Positions 1-9,432 of a stretch of DNA of 64,000 bases are shown here, in pieces (the stretch's first letter is position 1; each line of letters starts with the position of its first letter). The notes under the pieces were generated by a model, which was not told the origin of the DNA, ran no database searches, and worked only from the letters and a program-made list of their open reading frames with translations. The position numbers were made by a program, and so were the translations under genes. This DNA comes from ZC4RG20 sp963782445 (lineage in GTDB: Bacteria; Pseudomonadota; Gammaproteobacteria; Steroidobacterales; Rariloculaceae): NCBI GenBank assembly GCA_963782445.1, contig CAWAJM010000001.1, positions 2,666,001 to 2,730,000 of the forward strand. Direction: 5' to 3'.

Positions 1-1
1 C

Positions 2-1135
2 GGCGTGCAGGTCGTGCAGGCATTCGCGCAGGAGCGCCGCGAGTCGACGCGGTTTCAACATCAGGCCGCGGCGGCTGTTCGGGCCTATCAGCGCACGGTC
101 TTCCTGAGCAACGTGGCCGACTTCTGGTCGGGATCGATCGTGGCCCTTGGCACCGGGTTGATCCTGTTCGTCGGCGCACGCCTCGTGCTCGGGGGCTCGC
201 TCACGGTCGGCGAGCTGCTCGTGTTCGTCGCGTACCTCGCGGCGCTGCAGGGATACTTTCAATCGCTCGCCCGCAGCGTCACGTCTTTGCAGTCCTTGCG
301 CGGGGAGATGGATCGCGTGCTCGAGATTCTGGACGCCGAGCCCGAGATCCGCCAAGCGCCCAGCGCGCGTCGACTGGCGCACGTGCGCGGGCATCTGCGT
401 CTCGAGCACGTCAGCGTGGCTTACCCCTCCGCGCCGCCCGTGCTCCACGACATCGACCTCGAGCTCCATGAGGGCGAGACGGTCGCCATCGTCGGCAAGA
501 CGGGCGCCGGCAAGACCACACTCGTATCGCTCTTACCGCGTTTCATCGACCCGAATGCAGGGCGCGTGCTACTCGACGGCTACGACTTGCGCACGCTCTC
601 GCTCGCCGACCTGCGACATAACGTCGCCGTAGTATTTCAGGACCCCTTCCTGACGCCGGGCACGATCGCCGAGAACATCGCTTTCGGCGCAGCCGAGGCC
701 ACGCGCGACCGCATCGTCGCCGCTGCCGTGGCCGCAAACGCGCACGACTTTATCTCGGCACTGCCCGAGGGTTACGAGACGGTGCTCGGTGAGCGCGGCA
801 TGACGCTTTCGGGCGGCCAGCGCCAGCGGCTCGCGATCGCGCGCGCATTTTTCAAGGACGCGAACTTGCTCGTGCTCGACGAGCCGACGAGCGCCCTCGA
901 CGCGGCTTCGGAGCGACTCATCGTCGACGCGCTGCGCCGCCTCGCGCGGGGACGCACGACGCTGATCGTCGCGCATCGCCTGAGCACGATTCGGCACGCG
1001 GATCGCATCGTCGTGCTCGGAGCCGGGCGCATCGTCGAGCAGGGCACGCACGACGAGCTGGTCGCCGCGGACGGGGCGTATGCCGCGATGCATGCCGTTC
1101 AGGCCGGGACACCGGCCATAGGCGCCGAGTCGTGA
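2..1135 (+). CDS. ABC exporter (fused permease-ATPase), 3' part, cut by window start
   Basis: This is the C-terminal part of a half-size ABC exporter; the reading frame is open at the left window edge, so the true start lies upstream. It begins inside the transmembrane domain (VQAFAQE, the usual end of the fourth membrane helix region), then a membrane stretch around residues 35-75. The nucleotide-binding domain follows, with Walker A GKTGAGKTT (about residue 163), the Q-loop VFQDPF, the ABC signature LSGGQRQR, Walker B LLVLDEPTSALD and the H-loop AHRLS. It would couple ATP hydrolysis to export of a lipid-like or glycan substrate across the inner membrane. Its stop overlaps the next ABC gene by 4 bases (GTGA), so the two products are probably translationally coupled and form a heterodimer. 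The substrate is not readable; the adjacent polysaccharide genes suggest an envelope glycan or lipid. Confidence 0.93.
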   Translation, partial: GVQVVQAFAQERRESTRFQHQAAAAVRAYQRTVFLSNVADFWSGSIVALGTGLILFVGARLVLGGSLTVGELLVFVAYLAALQGYFQSLARSVTSLQSLRGEMDRVLEILDAEPEIRQAPSARRLAHVRGHLRLEHVSVAYPSAPPVLHDIDLELHEGETVAIVGKTGAGKTTLVSLLPRFIDPNAGRVLLDGYDLRTLSLADLRHNVAVVFQDPFLTPGTIAENIAFGAAEATRDRIVAAAVAANAHDFISALPEGYETVLGERGMTLSGGQRQRLAIARAFFKDANLLVLDEPTSALDAASERLIVDALRRLARGRTTLIVAHRLSTIRHADRIVVLGAGRIVEQGTHDELVAADGAYAAMHAVQAGTPAIGAES

Positions 1136-2958
1136 CGGCGCGGCGGGCGGGCGCGGCCCGCGGAACGCTGCCGTTGTTGGCCTGGGTCATGGGGTTTGCC
1201 CTCAAACGTTGGCGGCGCAACGCGCTCGTCTTCGGCCTCGTGCTCGCGAAGATCGGCTTCGATCTGCTGAAGCCCTGGCCCATGAAAATCCTCGTGGATC
1301 AGGGCCTCCAGGGTCGCACGGCGCCCGCCTGGCTCGCCGCGATCCTGGGCGGCATGCCCCAGGATGCTGCGAGGCAGTCCTTGATCCTCGGCGCAGTCGT
1401 GGCGACCGTCGTCGTGTTCCTACTGAGCTGGCTGCTGACGACGGCCTCGCAAATCACGAACGTCGGCTTCGGAAAGCGTCTGTCTTACGACTTGGCCGCC
1501 GAATTGTTCGTGCACCTGCAGCGCCTGTCGCTGAGGTTTCACTATCGAAAGCCCACCGGCGACACGATCCGGCGCGTCACGAACGATACGAGCTGCGTGG
1601 CAACCATCGTCCAGGGTGCGCTCGTACCGCTCGTCACGTCCATCGTCACGCTTGCCGTCATATTCGCGATCCTCTGGCAGCTCAGCCCGACGCTGACGCT
1701 GGCATCGCTCGGCGTGCTGCCGCTCATGGGCTTCGGCTTCCGGCGCTACGCGGTACCGATGATGCTCTTCGGTTATCGACAGCAGGAGGCGGACGCGCAG
1801 ATCTATGCGATCGTCGAGCGCACGTTGGCGGCCATGCCGGCGGTGCAGGCGTTCAGCCGCGAGGAACACGCGAACCGCGCACTGCGCGCAGCGACCGAGG
1901 CCACATTCGAATCCGCGGTCGCAGCCACGAACGTCCAAATGAAATTCAAGATGGCCATCGGGATGGCGACGGCCCTGGGCACGGCCGCCATTCTGTATTT
2001 CGGCGCGCGCGAGGCGCTCGCGGGCACCCTCACGGTGGGCAGTATCATCGTCTTCCTCTCCTACCTCTCGTCCTTGTACCAACCGCTCGAATCGATCGCG
2101 TACTCGTCTTCGACGATTCAGGGCGCGGCCGGCAGCGCACGCCGCGTGCTCGAGGTCCTCGAGAGCGATCCTGAAGTCACGCAGGCCCCCGGGGCACTGC
2201 GGCTCGGAACCGTCCGCGGTCGCATTCGGTTCGAGGACGTCGGGTTCAGCTACGAGCCGGGCCGGCCCGTTTTGCGCGGCATCTGCCTCGAGGCGAAGCC
2301 GGGCGAGACTTTGGCGATCGTCGGCGCGACAGGAGCGGGCAAGAGCACGCTGGTCTCTTTGATCCCGCGGTTCTTCGATCCCGACGAAGGCACCGTGACC
2401 CTCGACGGCCACGACCTGCGCGAGCTCGAGCTCGCCGAGCTTCGGCGGCGCGTCGCCGTCGTGCTGCAAGACGCCTTCCTGTTTCCGATCAGTGTGCGGG
2501 ACAACATCGCCTACGGCCGGCCGGGGGCGTCGCCGGCCCGGATCGAGGCGGCGGCCGCGGCGGCCAATGCTCACGAATTCATCTGCGCCCTGCCCCAAGG
2601 CTACGAAACGATCCTCGGCGAAGGGGGCGTCACGCTGTCGGGGGGCGAGCGCCAACGACTCGCCATCGCCCGGGCGCTACTGCTCGACGCGCCGATCGTC
2701 ATTCTCGACGAGCCGACGAGCGCCCTCGATGCGCAGAGCGAGGCCCTCGTGGTGCAGGCGCTGCAACGCCTCATGCGAGGGCGCACGGCGTTCATCATCG
2801 CACACCGGCTCTCGACCATTCGCCATGCGGACCGCATCGTCGTCATGCACGACGGCACCGTGGCCGAGATCGGGACCCGCGCCGAGCTGCTCGCCCGCGG
2901 CGGGCGATTTGCGACGCTTCACGCGCTGCAGCTTGCGCAGCCTACGCGGCCTCGCTGA
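1132..2958 (+). CDS. ABC exporter (fused permease-ATPase)
   Basis: A complete 608-residue half-transporter of the MsbA/lipid-exporter type. Six transmembrane helices occupy about residues 20-330, with the family motif VQAFSREEHA near residue 240. The ATPase domain has Walker A GATGAGKST, Q-loop VLQDAF, signature LSGGERQR, Walker B IVILDEPTSALD and H-loop AHRLS, so both halves of the pair look catalytically competent. The GTG start at 1132 lies inside the stop of the previous ABC gene, the usual arrangement for a heterodimeric exporter. The protein sits in the inner membrane. Proximity to glycosyltransferase, epimerase and flippase genes suggests export of a cell-surface glycan precursor, but that is inference from context; multidrug or lipid export is equally possible. 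Confidence 0.93.
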   Translation: MTARRAGAARGTLPLLAWVMGFALKRWRRNALVFGLVLAKIGFDLLKPWPMKILVDQGLQGRTAPAWLAAILGGMPQDAARQSLILGAVVATVVVFLLSWLLTTASQITNVGFGKRLSYDLAAELFVHLQRLSLRFHYRKPTGDTIRRVTNDTSCVATIVQGALVPLVTSIVTLAVIFAILWQLSPTLTLASLGVLPLMGFGFRRYAVPMMLFGYRQQEADAQIYAIVERTLAAMPAVQAFSREEHANRALRAATEATFESAVAATNVQMKFKMAIGMATALGTAAILYFGAREALAGTLTVGSIIVFLSYLSSLYQPLESIAYSSSTIQGAAGSARRVLEVLESDPEVTQAPGALRLGTVRGRIRFEDVGFSYEPGRPVLRGICLEAKPGETLAIVGATGAGKSTLVSLIPRFFDPDEGTVTLDGHDLRELELAELRRRVAVVLQDAFLFPISVRDNIAYGRPGASPARIEAAAAAANAHEFICALPQGYETILGEGGVTLSGGERQRLAIARALLLDAPIVILDEPTSALDAQSEALVVQALQRLMRGRTAFIIAHRLSTIRHADRIVVMHDGTVAEIGTRAELLARGGRFATLHALQLAQPTRPR

Positions 2959-2981
2959 TGCGTCCGGCCTGTAACGCGACC

Positions 2982-4490
2982 TCAGGGGCCGAAAAGCACC
3001 CCCGACCGTGCAGAGTACAGCCGGCGCGCCCGCGGACGAACGAGATTTGGCCGCCCGAGCTGCAGCCAGAGCGCCACATCGTCGGCGCTCTGGCTCGAGT
3101 AGACGCGATCGGTATAGGCGCTCGTTTGCAGCGTCAGCGCCAGCGGCAGACGTCTCCTCAGCACGTGAATCGACTCGAGCCGGACTGTGACGCTTTCGTA
3201 CGTCTCAGAGTAATCGACGCTGCGGTCGAGCGTCGAGTAGCCGTCGGAGTATCTCGTCCAGGTCAACGTGAATCGCTTCGCCGAAGGCGCAAAGCTGGCC
3301 CAAAGCGTATCGCTCGTATAGGTCCCGAGCCAAAGCCCGACCGCGGTCCGCGTCGAATCCTCGTCGCTCGCCGCGTCGAGACCGAAACTCAGCCCGGCCG
3401 CCGGATACAGCGTAGAGTTCAGGGACTGCGAGACGGTCTCGCCGAAACCGCCGTACGACGAGGCGCGGCTGGCGCTGAAGCTGTGATTGCCCCAGGCGTT
3501 CCGCAACTCGAGCGTGGCGCCTTCGCTGCGAACCCCGCCGCCTTCGACGTCCGTCGGCGCTAACGCGTCGGCGCTGCGCCGGCCCTCTCGATACCAGAGC
3601 GACGAGCCGACGTAAGGCCACTGCTGAAAGACGAAGTCGGCCTTCAGTCCCGCGAGCTCGTCGATGTAGCCCGGCTTCTGCGTCGCGTCTCCGAGGCCTT
3701 TGCGCAGCTGCTCCGTGGAGGCGCGCAGCGACACGCGATCGCTGACGGGCAAGCTCAGCCATACGCTTTCGGCTTCCCGGTCTGGCCGCAGCGCACTGCC
3801 GCCGAGCCGCAGAAAATCCTTGTAGGCGCTGCCGGTGCGCACGTAGTCGGCGCCATAGGCGATAGCGCCGAGACTCCCCGCGTAACCGTACTGAACAGAC
3901 GACAGTCGGGCAGTGTCCGCGCTCGCATCCGCGTCCAAGCGCCTCTCCGTGTGGGCGTGCAATACGCCGCCCGCCACGGCCAACTCGAGGTCGACTCCCA
4001 CTTGCTCGCTCGCCTTTCCCTGCAAACTGTTCGCGGGAGAACGGCTGCCATAGACCATGCGCAGACTCGAGTCGCCCCGGTCCCAATAGGACATGTCCAC
4101 GAACACGTCGTGATCGGCGCCGTAACGCATGCTGAGCGCCGTTGCGGAGACGTTCAGCGCGGCGTCGAGCGACGCCAGCGGCCACAATGCAGCGGCTTGG
4201 CCGATCGGGGAGGCCTGCCCGGCCAGCGATACGCCCGCCGGCGCCGAACTCGAGCCGCCGGGCGGGACAGCCGAGACATCGTAACCGCCTAGAGAGGCAA
4301 TCGACTGGATTGCAGAGGCAAGCGAAATATTAAGCGCATAAGCATCCTGGACCGCCGTCTGAGCGACCCTGTCGACGCCATCGGCGCCCGGCGAAGCGGC
4401 CCACGAGAAGCCGCTCCACGAAAGCAATGTCATAAGGGCGGCGGTGCGCCTGCGCCGGGCGCACGCCGCGAGCCCCCAGAAGAACCCCAT
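2982..4490 (-). CDS. Secreted, probable outer-membrane beta-barrel protein of unknown function
   Basis: A 502-residue protein that I cannot assign to a named family. It has a basic N-terminus and a hydrophobic stretch (AALMTLLSWSGFSWA) that reads as a signal peptide cleaved near residue 32. From about residue 125 it alternates short polar and aromatic segments such as DVFVDMSYWDRG, SVQYGYAGSLGAIAYGADYVR and SVWLSLPVSDRVSLRAS, the pattern expected of amphipathic beta-strands in an outer-membrane barrel. The C-terminus (RSGVLFGP) lacks the classic terminal Phe signal, which weakens the barrel call slightly. It is convergent with the ABC exporter pair, 23 bases away, and lies 161 bases downstream of the GT2 fusion gene on the same strand. 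A role as a glycan-export or surface protein is therefore a reasonable guess only. Confidence 0.72.
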   Translation of the reverse strand: MGFFWGLAACARRRRTAALMTLLSWSGFSWAASPGADGVDRVAQTAVQDAYALNISLASAIQSIASLGGYDVSAVPPGGSSSAPAGVSLAGQASPIGQAAALWPLASLDAALNVSATALSMRYGADHDVFVDMSYWDRGDSSLRMVYGSRSPANSLQGKASEQVGVDLELAVAGGVLHAHTERRLDADASADTARLSSVQYGYAGSLGAIAYGADYVRTGSAYKDFLRLGGSALRPDREAESVWLSLPVSDRVSLRASTEQLRKGLGDATQKPGYIDELAGLKADFVFQQWPYVGSSLWYREGRRSADALAPTDVEGGGVRSEGATLELRNAWGNHSFSASRASSYGGFGETVSQSLNSTLYPAAGLSFGLDAASDEDSTRTAVGLWLGTYTSDTLWASFAPSAKRFTLTWTRYSDGYSTLDRSVDYSETYESVTVRLESIHVLRRRLPLALTLQTSAYTDRVYSSQSADDVALWLQLGRPNLVRPRARRLYSARSGVLFGP

Positions 4491-4651
4491 GCTCTGCTGT
4501 TATCAGCTCTTTTCGTGCCTGCGTTTTAGCAGCATCGCCGCACGAATACAAATGCAGCTCGTATGAGGATCGCAGCGCAAGCGAGGCCGCGCGCATCGCG
4601 CACGCGAACCGCCGCGCGAGTCCGCGGGGCGCGCAGACGGAGACGGTGGGC

Positions 4652-7243
4652 TTAGATCGTCGGTTCGGGTTCGCCGGCGGGCGCCGCAACGGGCCCTGCC
4701 GCAGCGTCGAACGCCTCTTCGCTGCATGCCAGGGCTGCCCCGCATTGGCGCCATGCACCGTATACGAGCGTCGCGCCGGCCATCGAAAGCACGATGGCCG
4801 CGACCCGGGCGCCGTCGAGGATCGCAAAGAGGGACAGCGCGAAAGCCAGGAGCGCGATCCCGGCTACAAGCCACGGGACGCGCGGGGCGGTTTTCAGCCG
4901 CAGCATTTGCCGTCCTGCACCGTGCTCCTCGAGGCCGAGCCGAGCGCGGCAGCCGCCGAGCGCACCGGCGCGGACCTCGAGATCCCAGCGGTCGAAATCG
5001 CCGCCGTGCCGTACCGCGGCGCGCCGGTCGCGTGCCTGTGCCTCCACGTCTCGAAGCCACGCCTCGGGCGAGCGCCAGCGCTCGCTCCATGCTTCGCGCC
5101 GGCTCCACAAGCGCAGGCCAAGCCCGGTCTCGACCCAGGACCGCCAAGGCGTGAGGCCATGGGCGAGCCTGCCCTTGAGCCTCGCGACCGGCTGCATGAG
5201 ATGCAGCAGCGCGGTCAAGGCGCGCAGTCCGAGGCGTTTGCCATGCGAGGCATGCGGTGTCGGAAAACTTGCGCGTCGGGCGCTCGCGATCGCCTGAGCG
5301 ACAGGCAGCGCGGTCCCGAGGCCGAGCAACGGGACCGCGGCGAGCAAGGGCGGCCAGCTCAATCCCAACAGAGCGAGCACGGCCAACGCGCCCAGCAGCA
5401 GAAACCACTCCGGCATGAGCGGCAGGGCGCTCAGGAAGCCCGGCGCCGGCTCATAGAGCGATTGAAACGGCGCCTGCCCCCAACGGCCGCCGTAGACGCG
5501 GGCGCCGCGCGCCCGCAGCGCAGCGGTCAGTCCCCGGCCGTAGAGCCGGCCCGACCAGGCATAGTGACCCAGCGCGTTGTAGCGCTCGGGCCACTTCGCC
5601 TCGAGCAGCGCTTCCGCTTTTCCGTAGCCTTGCTGCTGCCTCCAATACGCGCCGATCGAGTTACGCCGATGGTGCCAATCGACGGCCGCGGGGCTGAAGC
5701 CGATCTTCCAGCCGCGATCCTGCAACCGCCAGCAGACATCGACATCGTCTCCGGCCGCCCGGAAGCGCGGGTCGAACCCTCCAATGGCGGCGAGCGCGCT
5801 TTTGCGGAACGCCATGTTGCAGCCCGGGATATGTTCGGCTTCCGTATCGCCGAGTAATACATGAACGGGGCCGCCCGGGGCATTCGCAACACAGTCGGCA
5901 ATCGGCCCGTCGCCCGGCGGCGCGATATTCGGCCCGCCGACGCCCACGTAGCTCGTCGTCACGAACGTGTGGGCCAGGTAGCGGAGCCACTGCGGATCGG
6001 GGTAGGCGTCGTCGTCGATGTAGGCGACGATTTCGCCGCTCGCCCTTCTCCAGCCCGTATTGCGCGCCGCGCTGAGGCCGCGGTTCTCGGTGCTGATCAG
6101 CGTCACGTCGTATTGCGAAGCGATGCTCGCCGTCGCGTCCGTCGAGCCGTCGTCGACGACGATGACCTCATAGCTCGGGTAGTCGAGCGCCTGTAGGCCC
6201 TCCAACGTGTCCCGTATCGTCGCGGCCCCGTTATAGCTGCAGACGACGACCGTGATCGCGGGCCAGTCTGCTCTCGTCGGAAGCGGCGCCGCTGCGAACG
6301 CGTCGCGCACGGCCGCGAGCGCGGGCTTCGGCACGCGCTCGCGCGTCGTCAGGCCGAAGTCCCAGTCTTCGATCGAGAAGCCGCCGCGATACCATTCATC
6401 GGTCCATGCGAAAGCGAAGGCCCCGGCGCAACCGGCAGCGAAGGCGGTCCGAATCTGCTCGGCGACGCTGCGCGCTTGCACGTCCAACCCGTTGCGACGG
6501 CTGTCGAGCCCGATCTCCGCCATGACCAGGGGCTTGTCACCGGCGATGTTCTGCAGGCGGGCCAGATAGGCGGCGAGCGCATCTCGGCTCTCCAGATAGA
6601 CGTTGAAGCAGACGAAATCGAGGAACGGCAAGCGCAGATACTCAGTCGTCGGAAAGTTCACGTAGGTAAACAGGGCGTCTGGGTCCACGGACCTCGCCGC
6701 CGCATGCAGCCGCCGAACGAAACGTTCGACGGCGCGTCGTCCATGCCACCTCACGATCGAGGCCGGTATCTCGTTGCCGAGCGTATAACACAGCAGCGCC
6801 GGATGGCCGGCGCATGCCGCCACGCACTCGCGCAGCCGCCGCTCGATGCGCGCCGGCGCCGTCCCATCGTCGAGAAAAGCGACGTGCTGCTCCCATGGCA
6901 GCCCCGCCATGACGCGAAGACCATGCTGCTCGGCGGCATCGAGCAGCCAGACCGGAGGCGGCGTGTAGGTGCGCAGCGCGTTCATGCCGTTGGCCGCCAT
7001 CGTCGCCATGTCGCGCAGGACGACGGCGCGCGGCGGAAACGGCTCGCCATCCGCTCCGGGTCGGAACGTTCCGTACGTCGCCCCTTTGACCCAGAGCTTC
7101 TGTGGCCCGGCATAGAGAAACTTGCCGCGCACTTCGGGCCTCGAAAAAGCGCCGCGGGAATACCCTGATGGGAGCGGCGCAGCGGTCCCCGCCGCACCGG
7201 CCGGGGCCGTCGTTGCTGCCGGATACGCATCGGTTCTCTGCAT
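4652..7243 (-). CDS. Glycosidase-like domain fused to family 2 glycosyltransferase, membrane-anchored
   Basis: A two-enzyme fusion of about 863 residues. Residues about 50-325 form a TIM-barrel glycosidase-like domain of clan GH-A character: the acid/base motif appears as LGNEIP and a candidate nucleophile as VMAEIGLDS. Residues about 338-560 are a GT-A family 2 transferase with VVVCSYNGA, VVDDGSTD, the nucleotide/metal-binding YIDDDAYPD, the acceptor-loop GDDVDV and a YWRQQQGYGKAEAL motif resembling QxxRW. Two pairs of hydrophobic helices follow (about 615-665 and 790-840), so the enzyme is membrane-anchored. I chose ATG 7243 because GGAG lies 9 bases upstream; ATG 7270 is an alternative. 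It lies 66 bases after galE in the same operon. Coupling a hydrolase or transglycosylase to a synthase suggests polysaccharide synthesis with trimming; the sugar is unknown. Confidence 0.85.
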   Translation of the reverse strand: MQRTDAYPAATTAPAGAAGTAAPLPSGYSRGAFSRPEVRGKFLYAGPQKLWVKGATYGTFRPGADGEPFPPRAVVLRDMATMAANGMNALRTYTPPPVWLLDAAEQHGLRVMAGLPWEQHVAFLDDGTAPARIERRLRECVAACAGHPALLCYTLGNEIPASIVRWHGRRAVERFVRRLHAAARSVDPDALFTYVNFPTTEYLRLPFLDFVCFNVYLESRDALAAYLARLQNIAGDKPLVMAEIGLDSRRNGLDVQARSVAEQIRTAFAAGCAGAFAFAWTDEWYRGGFSIEDWDFGLTTRERVPKPALAAVRDAFAAAPLPTRADWPAITVVVCSYNGAATIRDTLEGLQALDYPSYEVIVVDDGSTDATASIASQYDVTLISTENRGLSAARNTGWRRASGEIVAYIDDDAYPDPQWLRYLAHTFVTTSYVGVGGPNIAPPGDGPIADCVANAPGGPVHVLLGDTEAEHIPGCNMAFRKSALAAIGGFDPRFRAAGDDVDVCWRLQDRGWKIGFSPAAVDWHHRRNSIGAYWRQQQGYGKAEALLEAKWPERYNALGHYAWSGRLYGRGLTAALRARGARVYGGRWGQAPFQSLYEPAPGFLSALPLMPEWFLLLGALAVLALLGLSWPPLLAAVPLLGLGTALPVAQAIASARRASFPTPHASHGKRLGLRALTALLHLMQPVARLKGRLAHGLTPWRSWVETGLGLRLWSRREAWSERWRSPEAWLRDVEAQARDRRAAVRHGGDFDRWDLEVRAGALGGCRARLGLEEHGAGRQMLRLKTAPRVPWLVAGIALLAFALSLFAILDGARVAAIVLSMAGATLVYGAWRQCGAALACSEEAFDAAAGPVAAPAGEPEPTI

Positions 7244-7309
7244 TTCGGAAAGCTCCACGTCCGGGCGCATTGCGCAGGGCGGCGGCGCCGCTGCGGCGGT
7301 AATCCGTCG

Positions 7310-8335
7310 TTAGACGCGGGCGCCGGCCGCGAGCCGGTCCTCTGCGCCCTCGCCCTCTGCGTGCCAGCGCCACGCCGTATCCACGATCGTCGGCAGCGCC
7401 GAGAAACGCGGCTCCCAACCGAGCACTCGCCGTGCGCGCCCCGGCGCCGCGACGAGCTCGGCCGGGTCCCCGGGACGTCGCGCACACCGCCGCGTCGCTA
7501 TCTCTCGACCGACGCGCCTCGCGACGCACTCGACCACTTCGCGCACCGAGTGGCCGCGCCCCGTGCCGAGGTTCAGGCGCAGCGTCTCGCCCCCTTGCAG
7601 CAGATGGCGCAAAGCACGCGCGTGCGCATCGGCCAGATCGGTAACGTGGACGTAATCGCGTATCGCCGTCCCGTCGGGCGTGCCGTAATCGGTGCCGTAG
7701 ATGTCCATACTCGGGCGCCGCCCGAGCGCAGTCTCCATGGCAATCGGGACCAGGTGAGTTTCCGGCTCGTGGCGCTCGCCGATTTCGCCCTCCGGATCGG
7801 CACCGGCTGCGTTGAAATAGCGCAGCGCCACGGAACGCAAGCCATGCGCCGCGCCGTACCAGCCGAGCGCCCTCTCGACGAACAGCTTCGACTCACCATA
7901 AGGGTTGATCGGACGCTGCGGATGGGCCTCGTCGATCGGAACTCGGTCCGGCATGCCGTAAGTCGCGCACGTCGACGAGAAGACCATGGCCTCGATGCCT
8001 CGGCCGCGCATCGCCTCGAGCAGATTGATGGAATTCGAGACGTTGTTGTGAAAGTACTTTCCAGGCCGCTGCATCGACTCGCCGACATAGGCATGGGCGG
8101 CGAAATGAACGACTGCGCAGATATCGTGCTCGCGCAGCGTTCGCGCGAGCCGTTCGCCATCGGCCAAATCTCCGTGCACGAACGGACCCCACTTTACGGC
8201 CCAGCGATGCCCCGATACGAGGTTGTCGTAGACGACTGGCCTGAAACCCGCGGCGGCGAGCGCCTTGCAGGTGTGACTGCCAATGTAGCCCGCGCCCCCG
8301 GTTACGAGGACGCTGCGTCCACTCGTCGCGGTCAT
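7310..8335 (-). CDS. galE: UDP-glucose 4-epimerase
   Basis: A 341-residue extended short-chain dehydrogenase that interconverts UDP-glucose and UDP-galactose in the cytoplasm, using bound NAD. The N-terminal Rossmann motif is GGAGYIGSH, followed by DNLVSGH and VVHFAAHAYVGES, all typical of GalE. The catalytic serine/threonine stretch is FSSTCATYG and the active-site pair is in YGESK. The later motifs RYFNAAGAD and RDYVHVTDLADAH are also characteristic. Length matches the family. It starts 12 bases after the stop of the upstream epimerase gene, so the two are one transcription unit, and it is followed by the GT2 fusion. It would supply nucleotide-sugar precursors for the locus polysaccharide. 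Confidence 0.95.
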   Translation of the reverse strand: MTATSGRSVLVTGGAGYIGSHTCKALAAAGFRPVVYDNLVSGHRWAVKWGPFVHGDLADGERLARTLREHDICAVVHFAAHAYVGESMQRPGKYFHNNVSNSINLLEAMRGRGIEAMVFSSTCATYGMPDRVPIDEAHPQRPINPYGESKLFVERALGWYGAAHGLRSVALRYFNAAGADPEGEIGERHEPETHLVPIAMETALGRRPSMDIYGTDYGTPDGTAIRDYVHVTDLADAHARALRHLLQGGETLRLNLGTGRGHSVREVVECVARRVGREIATRRCARRPGDPAELVAAPGRARRVLGWEPRFSALPTIVDTAWRWHAEGEGAEDRLAAGARV

Positions 8336-8347
8336 CGTGCCCGCCCG

Positions 8348-9364
8348 TCAGCCGACCGCCGAGGCCGGCTTGCCCCTGCCGACCTCCTGGAACGGCCTCG
8401 GCGCCGGCCCGTGGATCGCGAGCAGCTCGCGAAAATAGGCGACCGTCGTCTTGAGTCCCTGCTCGAGCGGTACCCTCGGCTCCCAGCCGAGTTCCGCGCG
8501 CGCGAGACTGATATCGGGCCGCCGCTGGCGCGGATCGTCGGCCGGCAGCGGCGCGAAGCTTATCCTCGAGCTGGAGCCGGTCAGCGCAATGATCTTGCGA
8601 GCCAGCGCTTCGACCGTCATCTCGATCGGGTTGCCGACATTCACGGGGCCCACGAATTCGTTCGGGGTGTCCATGAGCTTGAGCAGCCCGTCAATGAGGT
8701 CGCTGACGAAGCAGAACGACCGGGTTTGCCGCCCGTCGCCGTAAATCGTGATGGGCTTGCCGCGCAACGCCTGTACGATGAAGTTCGAAATCACGCGGCC
8801 GTCCTGCGGGTCCATGCGAGGTCCGTAGGTATTGAAGATTCGGGCGATCTTGATCGGAATGCCGTGCTGACGATGGTAGTCGAGGAAGAGGCTCTCTGCG
8901 CAACGCTTGCCCTCGTCATAGCAGGAGCGGATACCGATCGGGTTCACACAGCCCCTGTATCCCTCCACCTGCGGGTGGACCTCCGGATCGCCGTAGATTT
9001 CGCTCGTCGACGCCTGCAGCACCCGGGCCTTAACGCGTTTAGCGAGACCCAGAACGTTGATCGCTCCGAGCACGCTCGTCTTGGTCGTATGCACGGGATC
9101 GCGTTGGTAGTGGATCGGCGACGCCGGGCAAGCGAGGTTGAAAATCTCGTCCGCCTGGATATAGATCGGGTTCGTCACGTCGTGCTGCACGAAATCGAAC
9201 AGCGGATGATTCAACAGGTGGACGACATTTCTCTTGCTGCCCGTAAACAAGCTGTCGAGGCAGGTCACGTGGGCGCCTTTTTCCAATAGGCGTTCGCATA
9301 AATGCGAACCCAGGAATCCTGCGCCCCCCGTTACCAGCACGGAGCGCTCACTGAAACCGCGCAT
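8348..9364 (-). CDS. UDP-glucuronate decarboxylase-type NAD-dependent epimerase
   Basis: A 338-residue extended short-chain dehydrogenase. The N-terminus carries GGAGFLGSHLCERL and the UXS-like D-S-L-F-T-G-S-K-R-N stretch, followed by ACPASPIHYQ, TSEIYGDPEVHPQ and the distinctive active-site YDEGKR, all hallmarks of UDP-xylose synthase. RIFNTYGPRM and the arginine-rich RQTRSFCFVSDLI segment also match. Such enzymes convert UDP-glucuronate to UDP-xylose with internal NAD recycling in the cytoplasm. It is the first gene of an operon with galE and the GT2 fusion. A sigma-54-type promoter lies about 70-85 bases upstream and a long palindrome beyond it, so expression is probably activator-dependent. 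A dTDP-glucose dehydratase-like activity is less likely because of the YDEGKR motif. Confidence 0.9.
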   Translation of the reverse strand: MRGFSERSVLVTGGAGFLGSHLCERLLEKGAHVTCLDSLFTGSKRNVVHLLNHPLFDFVQHDVTNPIYIQADEIFNLACPASPIHYQRDPVHTTKTSVLGAINVLGLAKRVKARVLQASTSEIYGDPEVHPQVEGYRGCVNPIGIRSCYDEGKRCAESLFLDYHRQHGIPIKIARIFNTYGPRMDPQDGRVISNFIVQALRGKPITIYGDGRQTRSFCFVSDLIDGLLKLMDTPNEFVGPVNVGNPIEMTVEALARKIIALTGSSSRISFAPLPADDPRQRRPDISLARAELGWEPRVPLEQGLKTTVAYFRELLAIHGPAPRPFQEVGRGKPASAVG

Positions 9365-9432
9365 GTTCGTAGTCCCTATGAAGATTTGTAGGTGTTTCTC
9401 CGCACCCGAGAAGGCGCTAGCCGGGGAAGGGC

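Noticed and set aside
2969..2979. GGCCTGTAACG near the end of the second ABC gene matches 11 bases of the MITE-like terminal repeat
   Set aside because: The match stops at 11 bases with no partner repeat nearby, so chance is more likely than a second element.
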